From Acidimicrobiia bacterium (GTDB lineage: Bacteria > Actinomycetota > Acidimicrobiia > Spongiisociales > JAHEDJ01), in contig DATIPS010000002.1 of assembly GCA_035471805.1 (NCBI GenBank), forward strand, positions 1-60,883: a stretch of DNA of 60,883 bases. The letters run 5' to 3'. The notes below the pieces were generated by a model. It was not told where the DNA came from. It did no database searches and was given only the letters and a program-made list of their open reading frames with translations. Made by a program: the position numbers and the translations under genes. Below, in pieces: positions 43,898 through 53,564 of this stretch. Position 1 is the stretch's first letter, and every line of letters starts with the position of its first letter.

Positions 43898-44586
43898 GGC
43901 TCGAGGAGGAACTTGTAGCCCACACCGCGCGCCGTCCCGACGATGGCAGGTTGAGAAGCATCATCGGCGAGCGCCCTACGCAGATTCCGGATGTGAACGT
44001 CCACCACCCGTTCATCGCCGAAGAAATCCCAGCCCCAGACTCGTTCGAGGAGCTGCCGCCGGCTGAAGACACGCCCGGGTTCAGAAGCCAGGGCGGCCAG
44101 GAGATCGAACTCCAGAGCCGTGAGATCGACGATCCTGCCGCCCTTCGTGACCTCGCGGCGGTCCTGGTCGATACGCAGGTCGCCGAAGTCCATCCGGGTC
44201 GCGTCGGGCTTGCCACCGCCCCGATCGCGGCGCAGAACCGCCTTCACCCTGGCGAGCAGCTCGCGGGGGCTGAACGGCTTGGTCAGGTAATCATCAGCGC
44301 CGACGGAGAGTCCGATCAGCTTGTCGACTTCTTCGGCCCTTGCGGTGAGCATCACCACGTACACATCGGAGAAGGTCCGGATCTCGCGGAGCGCCTCGAT
44401 GCCGTCGAGGCCCGGAAGCATGATGTCGAGGACGACGAGATCGGGTTGATGAACACGCACACTCTCGATTGCTTCCCGGCCGGTGGCGGCTTCGAGGACG
44501 GAGAAGCCATCCTTCTCGAGATAAGCGCGTACCAGTTGCCGGATCTTTCGCTCGTCATCAACGACCAGAATCGTTCGATCACTCAC
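43894..44586 (-). CDS. OmpR-family response regulator
   Basis: 230 residues. DD pair at 10-11, phospho-Asp54 in VVLDIMLPGLDG, TARAEE and LTKPFSPREL, then winged helix (DLTALEFDLLAALASEPGRVFSRRQLLERVWGWDF). First gene of the three-gene unit with kinase and TlpA-like protein, so it may control envelope redox stress. This is inference. Confidence 0.93.
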   Translation of the reverse strand: MSDRTILVVDDERKIRQLVRAYLEKDGFSVLEAATGREAIESVRVHQPDLVVLDIMLPGLDGIEALREIRTFSDVYVVMLTARAEEVDKLIGLSVGADDYLTKPFSPRELLARVKAVLRRDRGGGKPDATRMDFGDLRIDQDRREVTKGGRIVDLTALEFDLLAALASEPGRVFSRRQLLERVWGWDFFGDERVVDVHIRNLRRALADDASQPAIVGTARGVGYKFLLEP

Positions 44587-44688
44587 ATGTTCATCCTACG
44601 CAGCCGTCCCGCGCTCTTTGCTCGGGCACGGTGAATGGGAGGCGTGGGGTTCCGGCGAAGGAGGCTTCGACTCGGCTAGGTTCAGGCC

Positions 44689-45921
44689 ATGGCACGCAGG
44701 CCGCATACAATCGCGATGGTTCTGGCAGGGGGAGAGGGCAACCGCCTGTTCCCGCTCACCAGATCGAGGGCCAAACCGGCCGTCCCGTTCGGCGGCCACT
44801 ACCGGTTGGTCGACTTCGTGCTCTCGAATCTGGTCAACGCCAACTACCGGCGCATTGCGGTGCTCACCCAGTACAAGAGCCACAGTCTCGACGTGCATCT
44901 CTCGCAGACATGGAGATTGTCGCCCATTCTCGGCAGCTACGTCACGCCGGTACCGGCGCAGATGCGGCGCGGCCCGCACTGGTACGAGGGCAGTGCCGAC
45001 GCGATCGCCCAGAACCTGAACATTCTCAGCGATGAGAACCCCGACTACGTGATTGTGTTTGGTGCCGATCACATCTATCGCATGGATCCGGCGCAGATGG
45101 TTCGGCAGCACATCGACTCCGGGACAGGGGTCACGGTGGCTGCCATCCCTATTCCGATCGAAGGAGCCTCCCAGTTCGGGATCATCGACGCAGCTCCCGA
45201 CGGCACTATCAGACACTTCCTCGAGAAACCGGCCGATCCCCCTTCCATGCCGGGCAGGCCCGACATGGCCTACGCCTCGATGGGCAACTACGTGTTCGAC
45301 GCAGCCGTTCTCCGTGAGATCGTCCTGGCCGACGCCGAGGACGAGGATTCGCGACACGACATCGGCGGCAATCTGATGCCGATGATGACCGAGATGGGTC
45401 GGGCCCGTGTCTACGACTTCCACGACAACGAGGTACCGGGCCAGGAAGAGCCGGAACGCGGCTACTGGCGCGACGTCGGAACACTCGATGCGTATTACGA
45501 GGCCTCCATGGACCTGATTGCCACTTCTCCGATATTCAATCTCTACAACGAGGAATGGCCGATCTTCACCTGGCATTTCCCGTGGCCGCCCGCCAAGTTC
45601 GTGCACGATGAAGACCAGCGGCGCGGCACGGCGATCAACTCGATCGTGTCCAACGGGGCGATCATTTCCGGGGGTTCGGTCCGCGGGTCGATCATCTCAC
45701 CCGAGGTGAGGGTCAACTCCTACGCCTCGGTCGAAGACTCGGTCTTGATGGACGGGACGGTCATAGGGCGCGGCGCAGTCGTCCGGCGGGCGATCATCGA
45801 CAAAGATGTGACCGTTCCAGACGGTTTCCAAATCGGCGTGGACCTGGAGGCGGACCGGGAACGTTTCACGGTCTCCGAGAACGGAATCGTGGTCGTGGGC
45901 AAGAACCATCTGATCGAGTAG
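44689..45921 (+). CDS. glgC: Glucose-1-phosphate adenylyltransferase
   Basis: 410 residues. The start [24 protein letters not shown] holds the nucleotide loop, followed by [21 protein letters not shown]. Further motifs: [29 protein letters not shown], and the C-terminal left-handed helix ([18 protein letters not shown]). Makes ADP-glucose for glycogen. No other glg genes are adjacent. Confidence 0.95.
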   Translation: MARRPHTIAMVLAGGEGNRLFPLTRSRAKPAVPFGGHYRLVDFVLSNLVNANYRRIAVLTQYKSHSLDVHLSQTWRLSPILGSYVTPVPAQMRRGPHWYEGSADAIAQNLNILSDENPDYVIVFGADHIYRMDPAQMVRQHIDSGTGVTVAAIPIPIEGASQFGIIDAAPDGTIRHFLEKPADPPSMPGRPDMAYASMGNYVFDAAVLREIVLADAEDEDSRHDIGGNLMPMMTEMGRARVYDFHDNEVPGQEEPERGYWRDVGTLDAYYEASMDLIATSPIFNLYNEEWPIFTWHFPWPPAKFVHDEDQRRGTAINSIVSNGAIISGGSVRGSIISPEVRVNSYASVEDSVLMDGTVIGRGAVVRRAIIDKDVTVPDGFQIGVDLEADRERFTVSENGIVVVGKNHLIE

Positions 45922-45952
45922 ATCACCCGGGCCGCTGGCCTGCTGGCGCCAC

Positions 45953-45975
45953 GGCCAATTGCCAATTGCCCTCTT
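45953..45975. repeat. CAATTG-type short repeat, copy 2
   Basis: GGCCAATTGCCAATTGCCC lies in the 75-bp gap before the ABC exporter and resembles the stretch at 30570-30593. Self-complementary CAATTG cores make it a possible binding site or a remnant of a dispersed repeat. Confidence 0.55.
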
Positions 45976-45996
45976 GCATGTCGTAGCCTTGCTCCG

Positions 45997-47838
45997 ATGT
46001 CTTCACCACCGGTCACCGACCCGCCTTCGCTCGACGTTGCCCTGCTGGGCCGCGGTCGCGATCTGATCGCCAGGCAGCTTCGAAGGGCTCCGAAGCAGTT
46101 CGCTCTGGGTGGTGCCGGGACCGTCCTCTTCGCGGTGATGACGATCGTTTCGTCCTATGTGATCGGCTGGATCACCGACGACATCCTGCTGCCCGCCATC
46201 GACGCCGGAGAGGTCGGGGCCGCCACGCTGGCCGGCGGTGCGGCGGCGGTGATCGGGGTCGCGCTGGCCAGGGCCCTCGGGATAACTCTGCGCCGCTACG
46301 GAGCGTACGCCGCGCAGTACCGGTTGCAGGCGCGCGACCGCACCGAGGTGACCGACCGCTACCTCCAGCTTCCGATCGAATGGCATCGCCGCCACCCGAC
46401 CGGGCAGTTGCTCGCCAACGTCAACGAGGACGTCGAAGCGGCCTCCTTCATAGCTGCGCCGTTGCCGATGGCGTTCGGGGTCATAGTGATGCTCGTGATC
46501 ACCGCAACCCTGCTCGTGCTGACCGACCCGTTTCTGGCGATCGTCGGCTTCGCGGTCGGACCGGCCATCCTGATCGTCAACTTCTTCTATCAGAGGCGAA
46601 TGAGGGCGGTCGCTGCCAGAGCCCAGCGGCTCCGGGCCGAAGTAGCCGAGATTGCTCACGAGTCGTTCGACGCCGCTCTGGTGGTCAAGACGCTCGGTCG
46701 GGAGGATCAGGAGGTCGGCAGGTTCGGCGAACGGTCCGATGCTCTACGTGATCGGATGGTCGAGGTCGGTTCGTTGCGGGCGATATTCGATCCGCTCATG
46801 GAGGCGCTGCCGAGCATCGGCATTCTGGCGGTGCTGGCGGTGGGGGCGTGGCGGGTCGAGCAAGGAGCCGTAACGGCCGGGACGATGGTGACCTTCGCCT
46901 ACCTCTTCCGTCTGGTCGCCCTTCCGATGCGCGTGTTCGGGTGGCTGCTCGGGGAAATGCCGCGCTCGGTCGTGGGCATGGACCGGATAGACGGAGTGCT
47001 CCAGGAACAGGGCACCGTGGTGTACGGAGTGCAGGAGAGCGGTCGCGGCGGCGGTGCGGCGGCGAGTGTCGATTCCGTCGGGTTTCAGTACCCCGAGACC
47101 CGCACCGACGATCTCTCCGGGTTCGGTGATACGGGTGCTTCCACGTACACGGACGACCGGCGCGGTGTGGAATCGGTGACGCTCAGCGTTGCGCCGGGTC
47201 GAACGGTGGCACTGGTCGGCCCAACGGGATCCGGCAAATCGACTCTTGCCCATCTGATGGTGCGGCTGTTCGATCCGGACCGTGGAGAGATCTGTCTCGA
47301 CGGTCACGGTCTCGCCGACCTTCAGCGAACGGAACTCTCGGATGCGGTCAGTCTGGTCTTCCAGGAAGTGTTCCTGTTCGACGACACCGTCTACAACAAC
47401 ATCTCGCTCGGCGGCGACTACAGCTACGAACAGGTGCTGGCCGCCGCCGAGCTCGCCCACGCCGATGGGTTCATCTCCGACCTGCCCGAAGGGTTCGACA
47501 CTCTGGTCGGCGAGCGGGGCGCCTCGCTTTCGGGCGGGCAGCGTCAACGGATCGCCCTGGCCAGGGCGCTGATCCGGCACCCGCGCCTGCTGGTGCTGGA
47601 CGACGCCACATCCGCCGTCGACCCCTCAATCGAACAGGACATACTCTCCGGTCTGGCGGAACTCGACACGACGGTGGTGATCGTCGCCTACCGGCGTTCC
47701 TCGATAGTCCTCGCCGACGAGGTCATCTACATCGAGGACGGCAGGGTCATCGGTCGCGGACCTCATGACGAGCTGTACCGGAGTCTGGCGCCCTACCGGG
47801 GACTCATCGACGCCTACGAACAAGAGGAATCCCGATGA
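45997..47838 (+). CDS. Heterodimeric ABC exporter, subunit with degenerate ATPase site
   Basis: 613 residues, six-helix exporter domain plus nucleotide-binding domain. Walker A GPTGSGKST and signature [15 protein letters not shown] are normal, but the residue after the Walker B Asp is Asp instead of Glu (LVLDDATSAVD) and the H-loop His is Tyr (VIVAYRRSS). Both changes mark the degenerate site of heterodimeric exporters such as BmrCD-like pairs. Overlaps the partner gene by four bases. Confidence 0.92.
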   Translation: MSSPPVTDPPSLDVALLGRGRDLIARQLRRAPKQFALGGAGTVLFAVMTIVSSYVIGWITDDILLPAIDAGEVGAATLAGGAAAVIGVALARALGITLRRYGAYAAQYRLQARDRTEVTDRYLQLPIEWHRRHPTGQLLANVNEDVEAASFIAAPLPMAFGVIVMLVITATLLVLTDPFLAIVGFAVGPAILIVNFFYQRRMRAVAARAQRLRAEVAEIAHESFDAALVVKTLGREDQEVGRFGERSDALRDRMVEVGSLRAIFDPLMEALPSIGILAVLAVGAWRVEQGAVTAGTMVTFAYLFRLVALPMRVFGWLLGEMPRSVVGMDRIDGVLQEQGTVVYGVQESGRGGGAAASVDSVGFQYPETRTDDLSGFGDTGASTYTDDRRGVESVTLSVAPGRTVALVGPTGSGKSTLAHLMVRLFDPDRGEICLDGHGLADLQRTELSDAVSLVFQEVFLFDDTVYNNISLGGDYSYEQVLAAAELAHADGFISDLPEGFDTLVGERGASLSGGQRQRIALARALIRHPRLLVLDDATSAVDPSIEQDILSGLAELDTTVVIVAYRRSSIVLADEVIYIEDGRVIGRGPHDELYRSLAPYRGLIDAYEQEESR

Positions 47839-49640
47839 CCATCGCCGCCCAGCAAGCCGAACGGCGCGGTGCGACGGCAACGATACGGCGAGGGCTGAGC
47901 CTGTCGCCGGAGTTGCGTCGCGGGCTGCCGGGGACGCTGCTGCTCGCCCTGATCGCGACGGCCGGGCGGGTCATCGTCCCGGTGGCGGTACAGCAGATCA
48001 TCGATGGCGGCTTCGCCGCCGGCGGCGTCGACATGGGGTTCGTAGCGCAGATGACCGGATGGGCGTTCCTGGCGGTCGTCGTTACGGCAGGTTCCACCGG
48101 GGGCATGCACCTGCGTCTGGCCCGCGTTTCGGAGACGGCGTTGTCGCGTCTGCGGGTGCGGGCATTCCGTCATATCCACGATCTGTCGATGCTTCATCAG
48201 GCGTCCGAGCAGCGTGGTGTTCTGGTGGCCCGCGTCACCTCCGACGTCGATCAGATCAGCAGGTTCATGCAGTGGGGCGGACTGATGTTGATCATCAACG
48301 GCGGCCAGGCGCTCCTGTCCCTGGTCGTCATGTTCGTCTACTCGCCGCGGCTGGCTCTGGTCGTGGTGCTGCTGGTGCCGTTGATCGTGTTGACGATCAA
48401 GTGGTTCCAATCGCGTTTGGAAGTTGCCTATCTGACCGTGCGGGAACGGGTGGGCCGGATGCTGGCCGTTCTGGCCGAGGTGGTGGTGGGCGCTCCGGTG
48501 ATCCGTGCATACGGAATCGAAGATCGAATCCGGAACCGTCTCGGCGACGCCATCGAGAACCACCGCAGGTCGGGAGTACGGGCCGGGGCGCTGTCGTCGT
48601 CCTTCTCCGGGGCGGGTGAGTTGCTCTCGGCGGTGATCGTTGCCGCCGTGCTGGTGGTGGGCACGATCCTGGCGGTCGGTGGCTCGATCTCGGTGGGAAC
48701 GGTCGTGGCGTTCCTGTTCCTGGTGCAGTTGTTCGTGCAACCGGTGCAGATGCTCGGTGAGGCGGTGAACGAGGCGCAGACGGCGGTCGCAGGCTGGCGG
48801 CGAGTGCTCGACGTGCTGGACATAGCGCCCGATGTCGCCGACCCGGGCTCGGGCGGAGTGGACCTGCCACACGAACCGCTCGGTGTCGCGTTCGACGGAG
48901 TTTCGTTCCGCTATCCGCGCCCCGGCGAGGTGGCCCGGGAGGCCAGCGGAACGGCGGCGTTGCTGGAGGTGTCGCTGGAGATCGAACCCCGCAGCCGGGT
49001 GGCAGTGGTCGGTGAGACCGGATCCGGTAAGACGACTTTCGCCAAGCTCCTGACCCGGTTGATGGACCCCACCTCGGGAAGGGTGCTGATGGGTGGGGCC
49101 GACCTCCGGACCGTCCGGTTCGAGTCGCTGCGCGACCGGGTAGTCATGGTCCCGCAGGAGGGCATGTTGTTCAGCGGCACGATCGCCGACAACGTACGGA
49201 TGGGCCGGCCGGAAGCGTCGGACGACGAGTTGACCTCAGCGTTCGACCGGCTCGGGTTGCGCGACTGGCTGGGGGAGCTGACCGCCGGGCTGGCGACCCA
49301 GGTGGGGGAGCGTGGCAATGCTCTCTCGGTGGGGGAGCGGCAGCTGGTCACGTTGGTGCGGGCGGCCATCGCCGACCCTGATCTGCTGGTGCTCGACGAG
49401 GCAACGTCGGCGGTCGATCCGGCGACCGAAGTGCGTATCAGCCGGGCCTTGACCGGCCTGACCACCGGGCGCACGGTTGTGACGATCGCCCACCGCATGT
49501 CGACCGCCGAGTCCGCCGACCGTGTCATCGTGTTCGATCGGGGCCGGATCGTCCAGGACGGTTCCCACTCGCAACTGGTCGCGGAAGGCGGTATCTACGG
49601 CCGCCTCTACGAGAGCTGGCAGCGCGGAACGAGCGTCTAG
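47835..49640 (+). CDS. Heterodimeric ABC exporter, partner subunit
   Basis: 601 residues. Walker A GETGSGKTT, Walker B LLVLDEATSAVD and H-loop VTIAHRMST are intact, but the signature is LSVGERQL rather than LSGGQ. Thus the intact catalytic residues here face the normal signature of the first subunit, while the degenerate site pairs with this altered signature. One competent ATPase site per dimer is predicted. Substrate unknown; drugs or lipids are usual. Confidence 0.93.
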   Translation: MTIAAQQAERRGATATIRRGLSLSPELRRGLPGTLLLALIATAGRVIVPVAVQQIIDGGFAAGGVDMGFVAQMTGWAFLAVVVTAGSTGGMHLRLARVSETALSRLRVRAFRHIHDLSMLHQASEQRGVLVARVTSDVDQISRFMQWGGLMLIINGGQALLSLVVMFVYSPRLALVVVLLVPLIVLTIKWFQSRLEVAYLTVRERVGRMLAVLAEVVVGAPVIRAYGIEDRIRNRLGDAIENHRRSGVRAGALSSSFSGAGELLSAVIVAAVLVVGTILAVGGSISVGTVVAFLFLVQLFVQPVQMLGEAVNEAQTAVAGWRRVLDVLDIAPDVADPGSGGVDLPHEPLGVAFDGVSFRYPRPGEVAREASGTAALLEVSLEIEPRSRVAVVGETGSGKTTFAKLLTRLMDPTSGRVLMGGADLRTVRFESLRDRVVMVPQEGMLFSGTIADNVRMGRPEASDDELTSAFDRLGLRDWLGELTAGLATQVGERGNALSVGERQLVTLVRAAIADPDLLVLDEATSAVDPATEVRISRALTGLTTGRTVVTIAHRMSTAESADRVIVFDRGRIVQDGSHSQLVAEGGIYGRLYESWQRGTSV

Positions 49641-49653
49641 CGGTTCCGCTCTG

Positions 49654-49763
49654 ATTCTCAGCAATACTGTTGTTCCCCACGCGCACCAGCATTGCCGAGA
49701 AAACCTCTCTCCGATTCTCAGCAATACTGATGTTCCCCACGCGCACCAGCATTGCTGAGAAAA
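49654..49763. repeat. REP-like palindromic element, tandem copies 2 and 3
   Basis: Two near-identical ~50-bp elements, 60 bp apart (ATTCTCAGCAAT at 49654 and 49714; ATTGCYGAGAAAA ending 49703 and 49763). Each is an imperfect palindrome with inverted ends like the copy at 4509-4559 and a middle GTTCCCCACGCGCACCAGC. They lie between convergent genes, so they may act as terminators. Confidence 0.8.
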
Positions 49764-49764
49764 G

Positions 49765-51816
49765 TCAGATCGTGGCCTTCGCTACCTCTACCAACGTGTC
49801 CGAGTAGGCGACTCCGCCGCCCCAGTCGGTCGGCGTGTCGCTGGTCAGCGAGTTGGCGGTGGCGGGCTGACCGTGGTCGGCTCCTTGCCATCCGAACGGG
49901 ACGGCCACGACTCCGGGCCGCAGGCGGTCGCTTATCCGGGCGGTCAGCGTGAGCCGGGCCCGGTCGTTCCACACGTGCGCCTCGTCGCCGTCCGACAACC
50001 CCCGCCGGGCGGCATCGACGGGATCCATCTCAACGAACGGGCCGCCCTCACGTGGACCGTGTTTGGGCAGGTGGCTGTAGGAGCTGTTCAGGAATCTCGT
50101 GTGGTGCTTGGGTGTGAGCAGGGCCAGCGGATAGCGGTCGGCGAGCTCGGAGGCCCCGCCCGGGCTCTCCCCCGGGGTGCGGTAGGTCGGGAGCGGGTCG
50201 AGGCCTTGTCGCTCCAGGTCTGCTGAGAAGAGCTCGGCCTTGCCGCTGGCGGTCTTGAACCCCCCCTCCGCATAGGGGAGGAGTTTCTCGGGCGCGTCGA
50301 CCCGCACGAATCCGTCCTGTTGCAGCCGGTCCAGGTCGATGCCCGTTATCGCCGACTCGATCAGGCTGCGGTCGGATTCGGTGAACCCGTCTCCCTCGAA
50401 CCCCATGGCGGCCGCCAGGCGCCGCCACAGCTCCGTGTTGGGCACTGCTTCACCGAGCGGGGCGATCGCAGGTTCGTTCCAGCCCATGTAGAGGTGTCCC
50501 CAGGCGGTGACGACGTCGAGTTGCTCGAGCTGAGTCGTCGCCGGGAAGATCACATCGGCATAGCGGGCCGTGTCGGTCATGAACTGTTCGCTCACCACGG
50601 TGAAGAGATCGTCACGTTCGAGGCCCTGCCGGATCAGCGCGGCGTTGGGGACCGTCACGGCCGGGTTCCCGTTCCAGACGAACAGGGCCTGCACCGGCGG
50701 GTCCATCGACGGATCGGTGAGGGCGCGGCCGAGGTGGTTCATGTTGATTTCCCGGCGGGCCCGCCCGGTGTCGGCGCCGTCGAAGACGCGGTCGTCGACA
50801 TTGGCCTCCGACCACGAATGGGTGCTCTTCGACAGGCCGCCGCCGAGATGGCGCCAGGAGCCGGTCAGCACCGGGAGGCAGGCGAGGGCCCGGAAGAACA
50901 TCGCGCCGTTCTCGTGGTGCTCTGCACCGATGAGGGTGCGGATGTGAGCTGTTCTGGTCTTCCCGTAGGAGCGGGCGAGGTCCTCGATCACGCCTGCGTC
51001 GATGCCGCATTCGACCGCGGCCCGCCCGGGCGTCCACTCAGACACGTGGTCCCGGAGCGCCTCGAACCCCGTTGAGTGTCTCTCGATGTAGTCGTGGTCG
51101 AGTAGATCATCTCGGATCAGGACGTGCATCATGGCGAGCATCAGCGCGACGTCCGTTCCGGGCCGCGGCTGGATGTGGCGGTCGGATGCTGCGGCCGTGG
51201 CGGTCCGGAGCGGGTCGATGGTGACGACCTCGGCGCCCTTCTGCCGTGCTTCTTCGATGAACGGCCAGAGGTGGCGGTTGGTGAGCTTGGTGTTCGTTCC
51301 CCACAAGAGGACCAACCCGGAATGGCGAACGTCGAGAGGGTCGGCGGCGTGGGATGTCCCGTAGGTGGCGGAAGTTCCGGCGCTGGCGGTTCCGCCGCAC
51401 AGCGAACCGCTCTGCCGGGAAGAGCCGAGCCGGGCGAAGAATCGACGGTCGAGGGAGCTCATCTGGATCAGGCCCTGGGTGCCGGCGTCCCACCAAGGGA
51501 GGATCGCTTCCCCGCCCCAGCGGTCGACGACGGTCTGCAACCGTCCGGCGACGATGCTCAACGCCTCGGCCCAGGACGCCCTCCGGTATCGACCGTCACC
51601 CTTGGAGCCGGTCCTGACCAGCGGATACAGGAGACGGTCCGGGCTGTAGACCCGGTCGATGAAGTGGTTGACCTTCGGGCACAGCTCGCCCTTCGAGTAA
51701 GGATGATCGGGATTGCCGCGCAGCTGCACGGCCACACCGTCCTCGACCGTTGCGATCCACCCGCAGGTGTCCGGGCAGTCGTGATGGCAGGTTCCGAGGA
51801 CGGTCCTTGTGGTCAT
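49765..51816 (-). CDS. Molybdopterin-dependent oxidoreductase with [4Fe-4S] cluster
   Basis: 683 residues from ATG 51816. An N-terminal cluster motif C10xxxC14xxxC18 (CHHDCPDTC) with Cys46 (GELCPK) binds [4Fe-4S]. Motifs LVLLWGTNTKLTN and VTIDPLRTATAAASD and the C-terminal MoCo-binding domain (LALLTPKHHTRFLNSSYSH) fit the BisC-like family. A Cys in SGSLCGGTASAG is the likely molybdenum ligand. No Tat signal, so cytoplasmic. No partner subunits nearby; substrate unknown. Confidence 0.9.
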   Translation of the reverse strand: MTTRTVLGTCHHDCPDTCGWIATVEDGVAVQLRGNPDHPYSKGELCPKVNHFIDRVYSPDRLLYPLVRTGSKGDGRYRRASWAEALSIVAGRLQTVVDRWGGEAILPWWDAGTQGLIQMSSLDRRFFARLGSSRQSGSLCGGTASAGTSATYGTSHAADPLDVRHSGLVLLWGTNTKLTNRHLWPFIEEARQKGAEVVTIDPLRTATAAASDRHIQPRPGTDVALMLAMMHVLIRDDLLDHDYIERHSTGFEALRDHVSEWTPGRAAVECGIDAGVIEDLARSYGKTRTAHIRTLIGAEHHENGAMFFRALACLPVLTGSWRHLGGGLSKSTHSWSEANVDDRVFDGADTGRARREINMNHLGRALTDPSMDPPVQALFVWNGNPAVTVPNAALIRQGLERDDLFTVVSEQFMTDTARYADVIFPATTQLEQLDVVTAWGHLYMGWNEPAIAPLGEAVPNTELWRRLAAAMGFEGDGFTESDRSLIESAITGIDLDRLQQDGFVRVDAPEKLLPYAEGGFKTASGKAELFSADLERQGLDPLPTYRTPGESPGGASELADRYPLALLTPKHHTRFLNSSYSHLPKHGPREGGPFVEMDPVDAARRGLSDGDEAHVWNDRARLTLTARISDRLRPGVVAVPFGWQGADHGQPATANSLTSDTPTDWGGGVAYSDTLVEVAKATI

Positions 51817-51941
51817 GGCAGGATTGTAAGGCTTCGGTGCTACTGAGAGCGTTCCTCGCATACGTGGAGCGCCGGCAAGCCGGATCTATCGGCTGATAGT
51901 CCTCTTTCGGATGACTCTCAGAGATCGTCGTGGGGGTTTGT

Positions 51942-52003
51942 GCCCCCTCCGCCTTCGCCTGCCGGCGAAGCCACCTCCCCCGTCTGGCGACGGGAGAGGA
52001 ACG
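51942..52003. repeat. GC-rich dispersed repeat, copy downstream of hisIE
   Basis: 62 bp (GCCCCCTCCGCC start) about 85 percent identical to 52322-52383, which lies inside hisIE. Two internal hairpins (TTCGCCTGCCGGCGAA and CCCCCGTCTGGCGACGGG) are visible. Falls in the ~200-bp gap between the oxidoreductase start and the hisIE stop. Confidence 0.75.
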
Positions 52004-52021
52004 CGGTTGGGTCTGCAGGTC

Positions 52022-52711
52022 CTACCTCGCCCGTTCCTCTAACACTTCCGTCACCTCTCGCAGCGAGATCCCGCGCTCGGCCAGGAGGACCAGAAGGTGA
52101 TAGAGCAGATCGCCTGCCTCTTCGGCGACTCGCCGATCGTCCGCCGCTCCGTTGGTGTGATCCTTGGCGGCCATCAGCACCTCGCCGGCTTCCTCGAGCA
52201 CCTTGCGTCCGACGAGATCGATCCCACCATCGATCAACGTCACGGTGTAGGAACCTTCCGGGCGCTCGGCCCTGCGCTTCAGGATGGTTTGCCAGAGCGG
52301 TGAGAGATCAAAGCGAGGTTCGCCCCCTCCGCCCTCGCCTGACGGCGAGGCCACCTCCCCCGTCCGGTGCCGGGGGAGGAATGCTTCTTCTTCCCCTCCC
52401 GCCGAAGGCCGGGGGAGGGGTGCCACCTGGCGGCCGTCGAAACAGCTCACCGTGCCGGTGTGACAGGTGGGCCCGTCCGGCATCGCCCGGATCAACAGTG
52501 CATCGCCGTCGCAGTCTTCAGCCATGTCGACGAATCGAAGGGTGTTGCCGCTGGTCTCGCCCTTCTTCCACAGTTCCTGCCGCGCGCGGCTCCAGAAGTG
52601 AACGAAGCCGGTCTCCCTGGTGAGATCGATGGCCTCCTGGTTCAGGTACCCGAGCATCAGCACCCGCCCGGTGTCCGCATCCTGCACGATGCCTGCAATC
52701 AGGTCGGTCAT
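52022..52711 (-). CDS. hisIE: Bifunctional phosphoribosyl-AMP cyclohydrolase / phosphoribosyl-ATP pyrophosphatase
   Basis: 229 residues; steps 2 and 3 of histidine synthesis. HisI part (1-93): [48 protein letters not shown] and [10 protein letters not shown] with the metal-binding Asp and Cys. HisE part (134-229): [19 protein letters not shown] and [17 protein letters not shown]. The linker 94-133 is Pro/Gly/Glu-rich and is partly encoded by a dispersed repeat (52322-52383), unlike normal short linkers. Last gene of the his operon, after a repeat-filled gap. Confidence 0.94.
   Translation of the reverse strand: MTDLIAGIVQDADTGRVLMLGYLNQEAIDLTRETGFVHFWSRARQELWKKGETSGNTLRFVDMAEDCDGDALLIRAMPDGPTCHTGTVSCFDGRQVAPLPRPSAGGEEEAFLPRHRTGEVASPSGEGGGGEPRFDLSPLWQTILKRRAERPEGSYTVTLIDGGIDLVGRKVLEEAGEVLMAAKDHTNGAADDRRVAEEAGDLLYHLLVLLAERGISLREVTEVLEERAR
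52322..52383. repeat. Dispersed repeat embedded in frame in hisIE
   Basis: 62 bp, about 85 percent identical to 51942-52003, encoding residues ~110-130 of HisIE. A further hairpin (CCCCTCCCGCCGAAGGCCGGGGGAGGGG region, about 52394-52422) follows and also falls in the linker. Confidence 0.75.
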
Positions 52712-52713
52712 CG

Positions 52714-52788
52714 CGCCCCCTTTCTCCCCCCGCCGTCAGGCGGGGGGAGTGGGTCCGAGCGCAGCGAGGAGTCGAGGGGGGCAGCTTT
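52714..52788. repeat. GC-rich dispersed repeat between hisF and hisIE
   Basis: The 88-bp gap between hisF and hisIE is filled by a repeat with hairpin CCCCCCGCCGTCAGGCGGGGGG then AGTGGGTCCGAGCGCAGCG and a GAGGGGGGC tail, the same plan as 58389-58546. It is the only gap in an operon where genes otherwise overlap. Confidence 0.7.
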
Positions 52789-52799
52789 GCCAGATGGTC

Positions 52800-53564
52800 T
52801 CACGACGCGACCCTCCTCACCGGCACGCCGGCTTCTTCGAGTCCTGCCTTCACCGCGTCTATCCCGATTTCTCTCCGGTGGAAGATCGAGGCGGCCAGCA
52901 CGGCATCGGCCCGTCCGTCGGTGATTGCGGCGACGCAGTGTGCGATGGACCCGGCACCGCCGGAAGCAATGATCGGAACGTCGACGGCTTCGCCTGCGGC
53001 ACGCAGCAACTCGAGGTCGAAGCCGTCTTTCGTCCCGTCACGGTCCATAGAGGTGAGCAGTATCTCGCCGGCTCCGAGGCGGACACCCTCCCGCACCCAG
53101 TCGATCGCATCGAGTCCCGTCGGGGTTCGCCCTCCGTGGGTGTAGACCTCCCAGGAATCGCCCGTCCGCTTGGCGTCGACGGCCAGCACGACACATTGGC
53201 GGCCGAACTGGGCCGCACATTCGGCGATCAGCGCAGGACGTTCCACAGCTGCGGTATTGACCGAGACCTTGTCGGCACCGGCTCTCAGCACGGCCCGCAT
53301 GTCGTCGACCGAACGGACGCCGCCGCCGACGGTGAGAGGGACGAACACCTCCGAGGCGGTCCGGTGGACCACGTCGAGAAAGATGGCCCGGTCGTCCGAC
53401 GAGGCGGTGATGTCGAGGTAGACGATCTCATCGGCGCCCTCGGCGGCATAGCGGGCGGCCAGCTCCACCGGGTCGCCTTCATCGACGAGATCGACGAAGT
53501 TCACGCCCTTCACCACCCGTCCGTTGTCGACGTCGAGGCAGGGGATGATCCGGCTACGCAGCAT
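52800..53564 (-). CDS. hisF: Imidazole glycerol phosphate synthase, cyclase subunit
   Basis: 254 residues, TIM barrel. [23 protein letters not shown] with catalytic Asp11, the mid Asp in [14 protein letters not shown] and C-terminal [12 protein letters not shown]. Works with HisH. Overlaps the hisH stop by 11 bases. Confidence 0.97.
   Translation of the reverse strand: MLRSRIIPCLDVDNGRVVKGVNFVDLVDEGDPVELAARYAAEGADEIVYLDITASSDDRAIFLDVVHRTASEVFVPLTVGGGVRSVDDMRAVLRAGADKVSVNTAAVERPALIAECAAQFGRQCVVLAVDAKRTGDSWEVYTHGGRTPTGLDAIDWVREGVRLGAGEILLTSMDRDGTKDGFDLELLRAAGEAVDVPIIASGGAGSIAHCVAAITDGRADAVLAASIFHRREIGIDAVKAGLEEAGVPVRRVAS

Noticed and set aside
49654-49763. Two 60-bp repeats considered as a minimal CRISPR
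   Set aside because: The repeat covers nearly the whole period, is palindromic, has only two units, and no cas genes are near.
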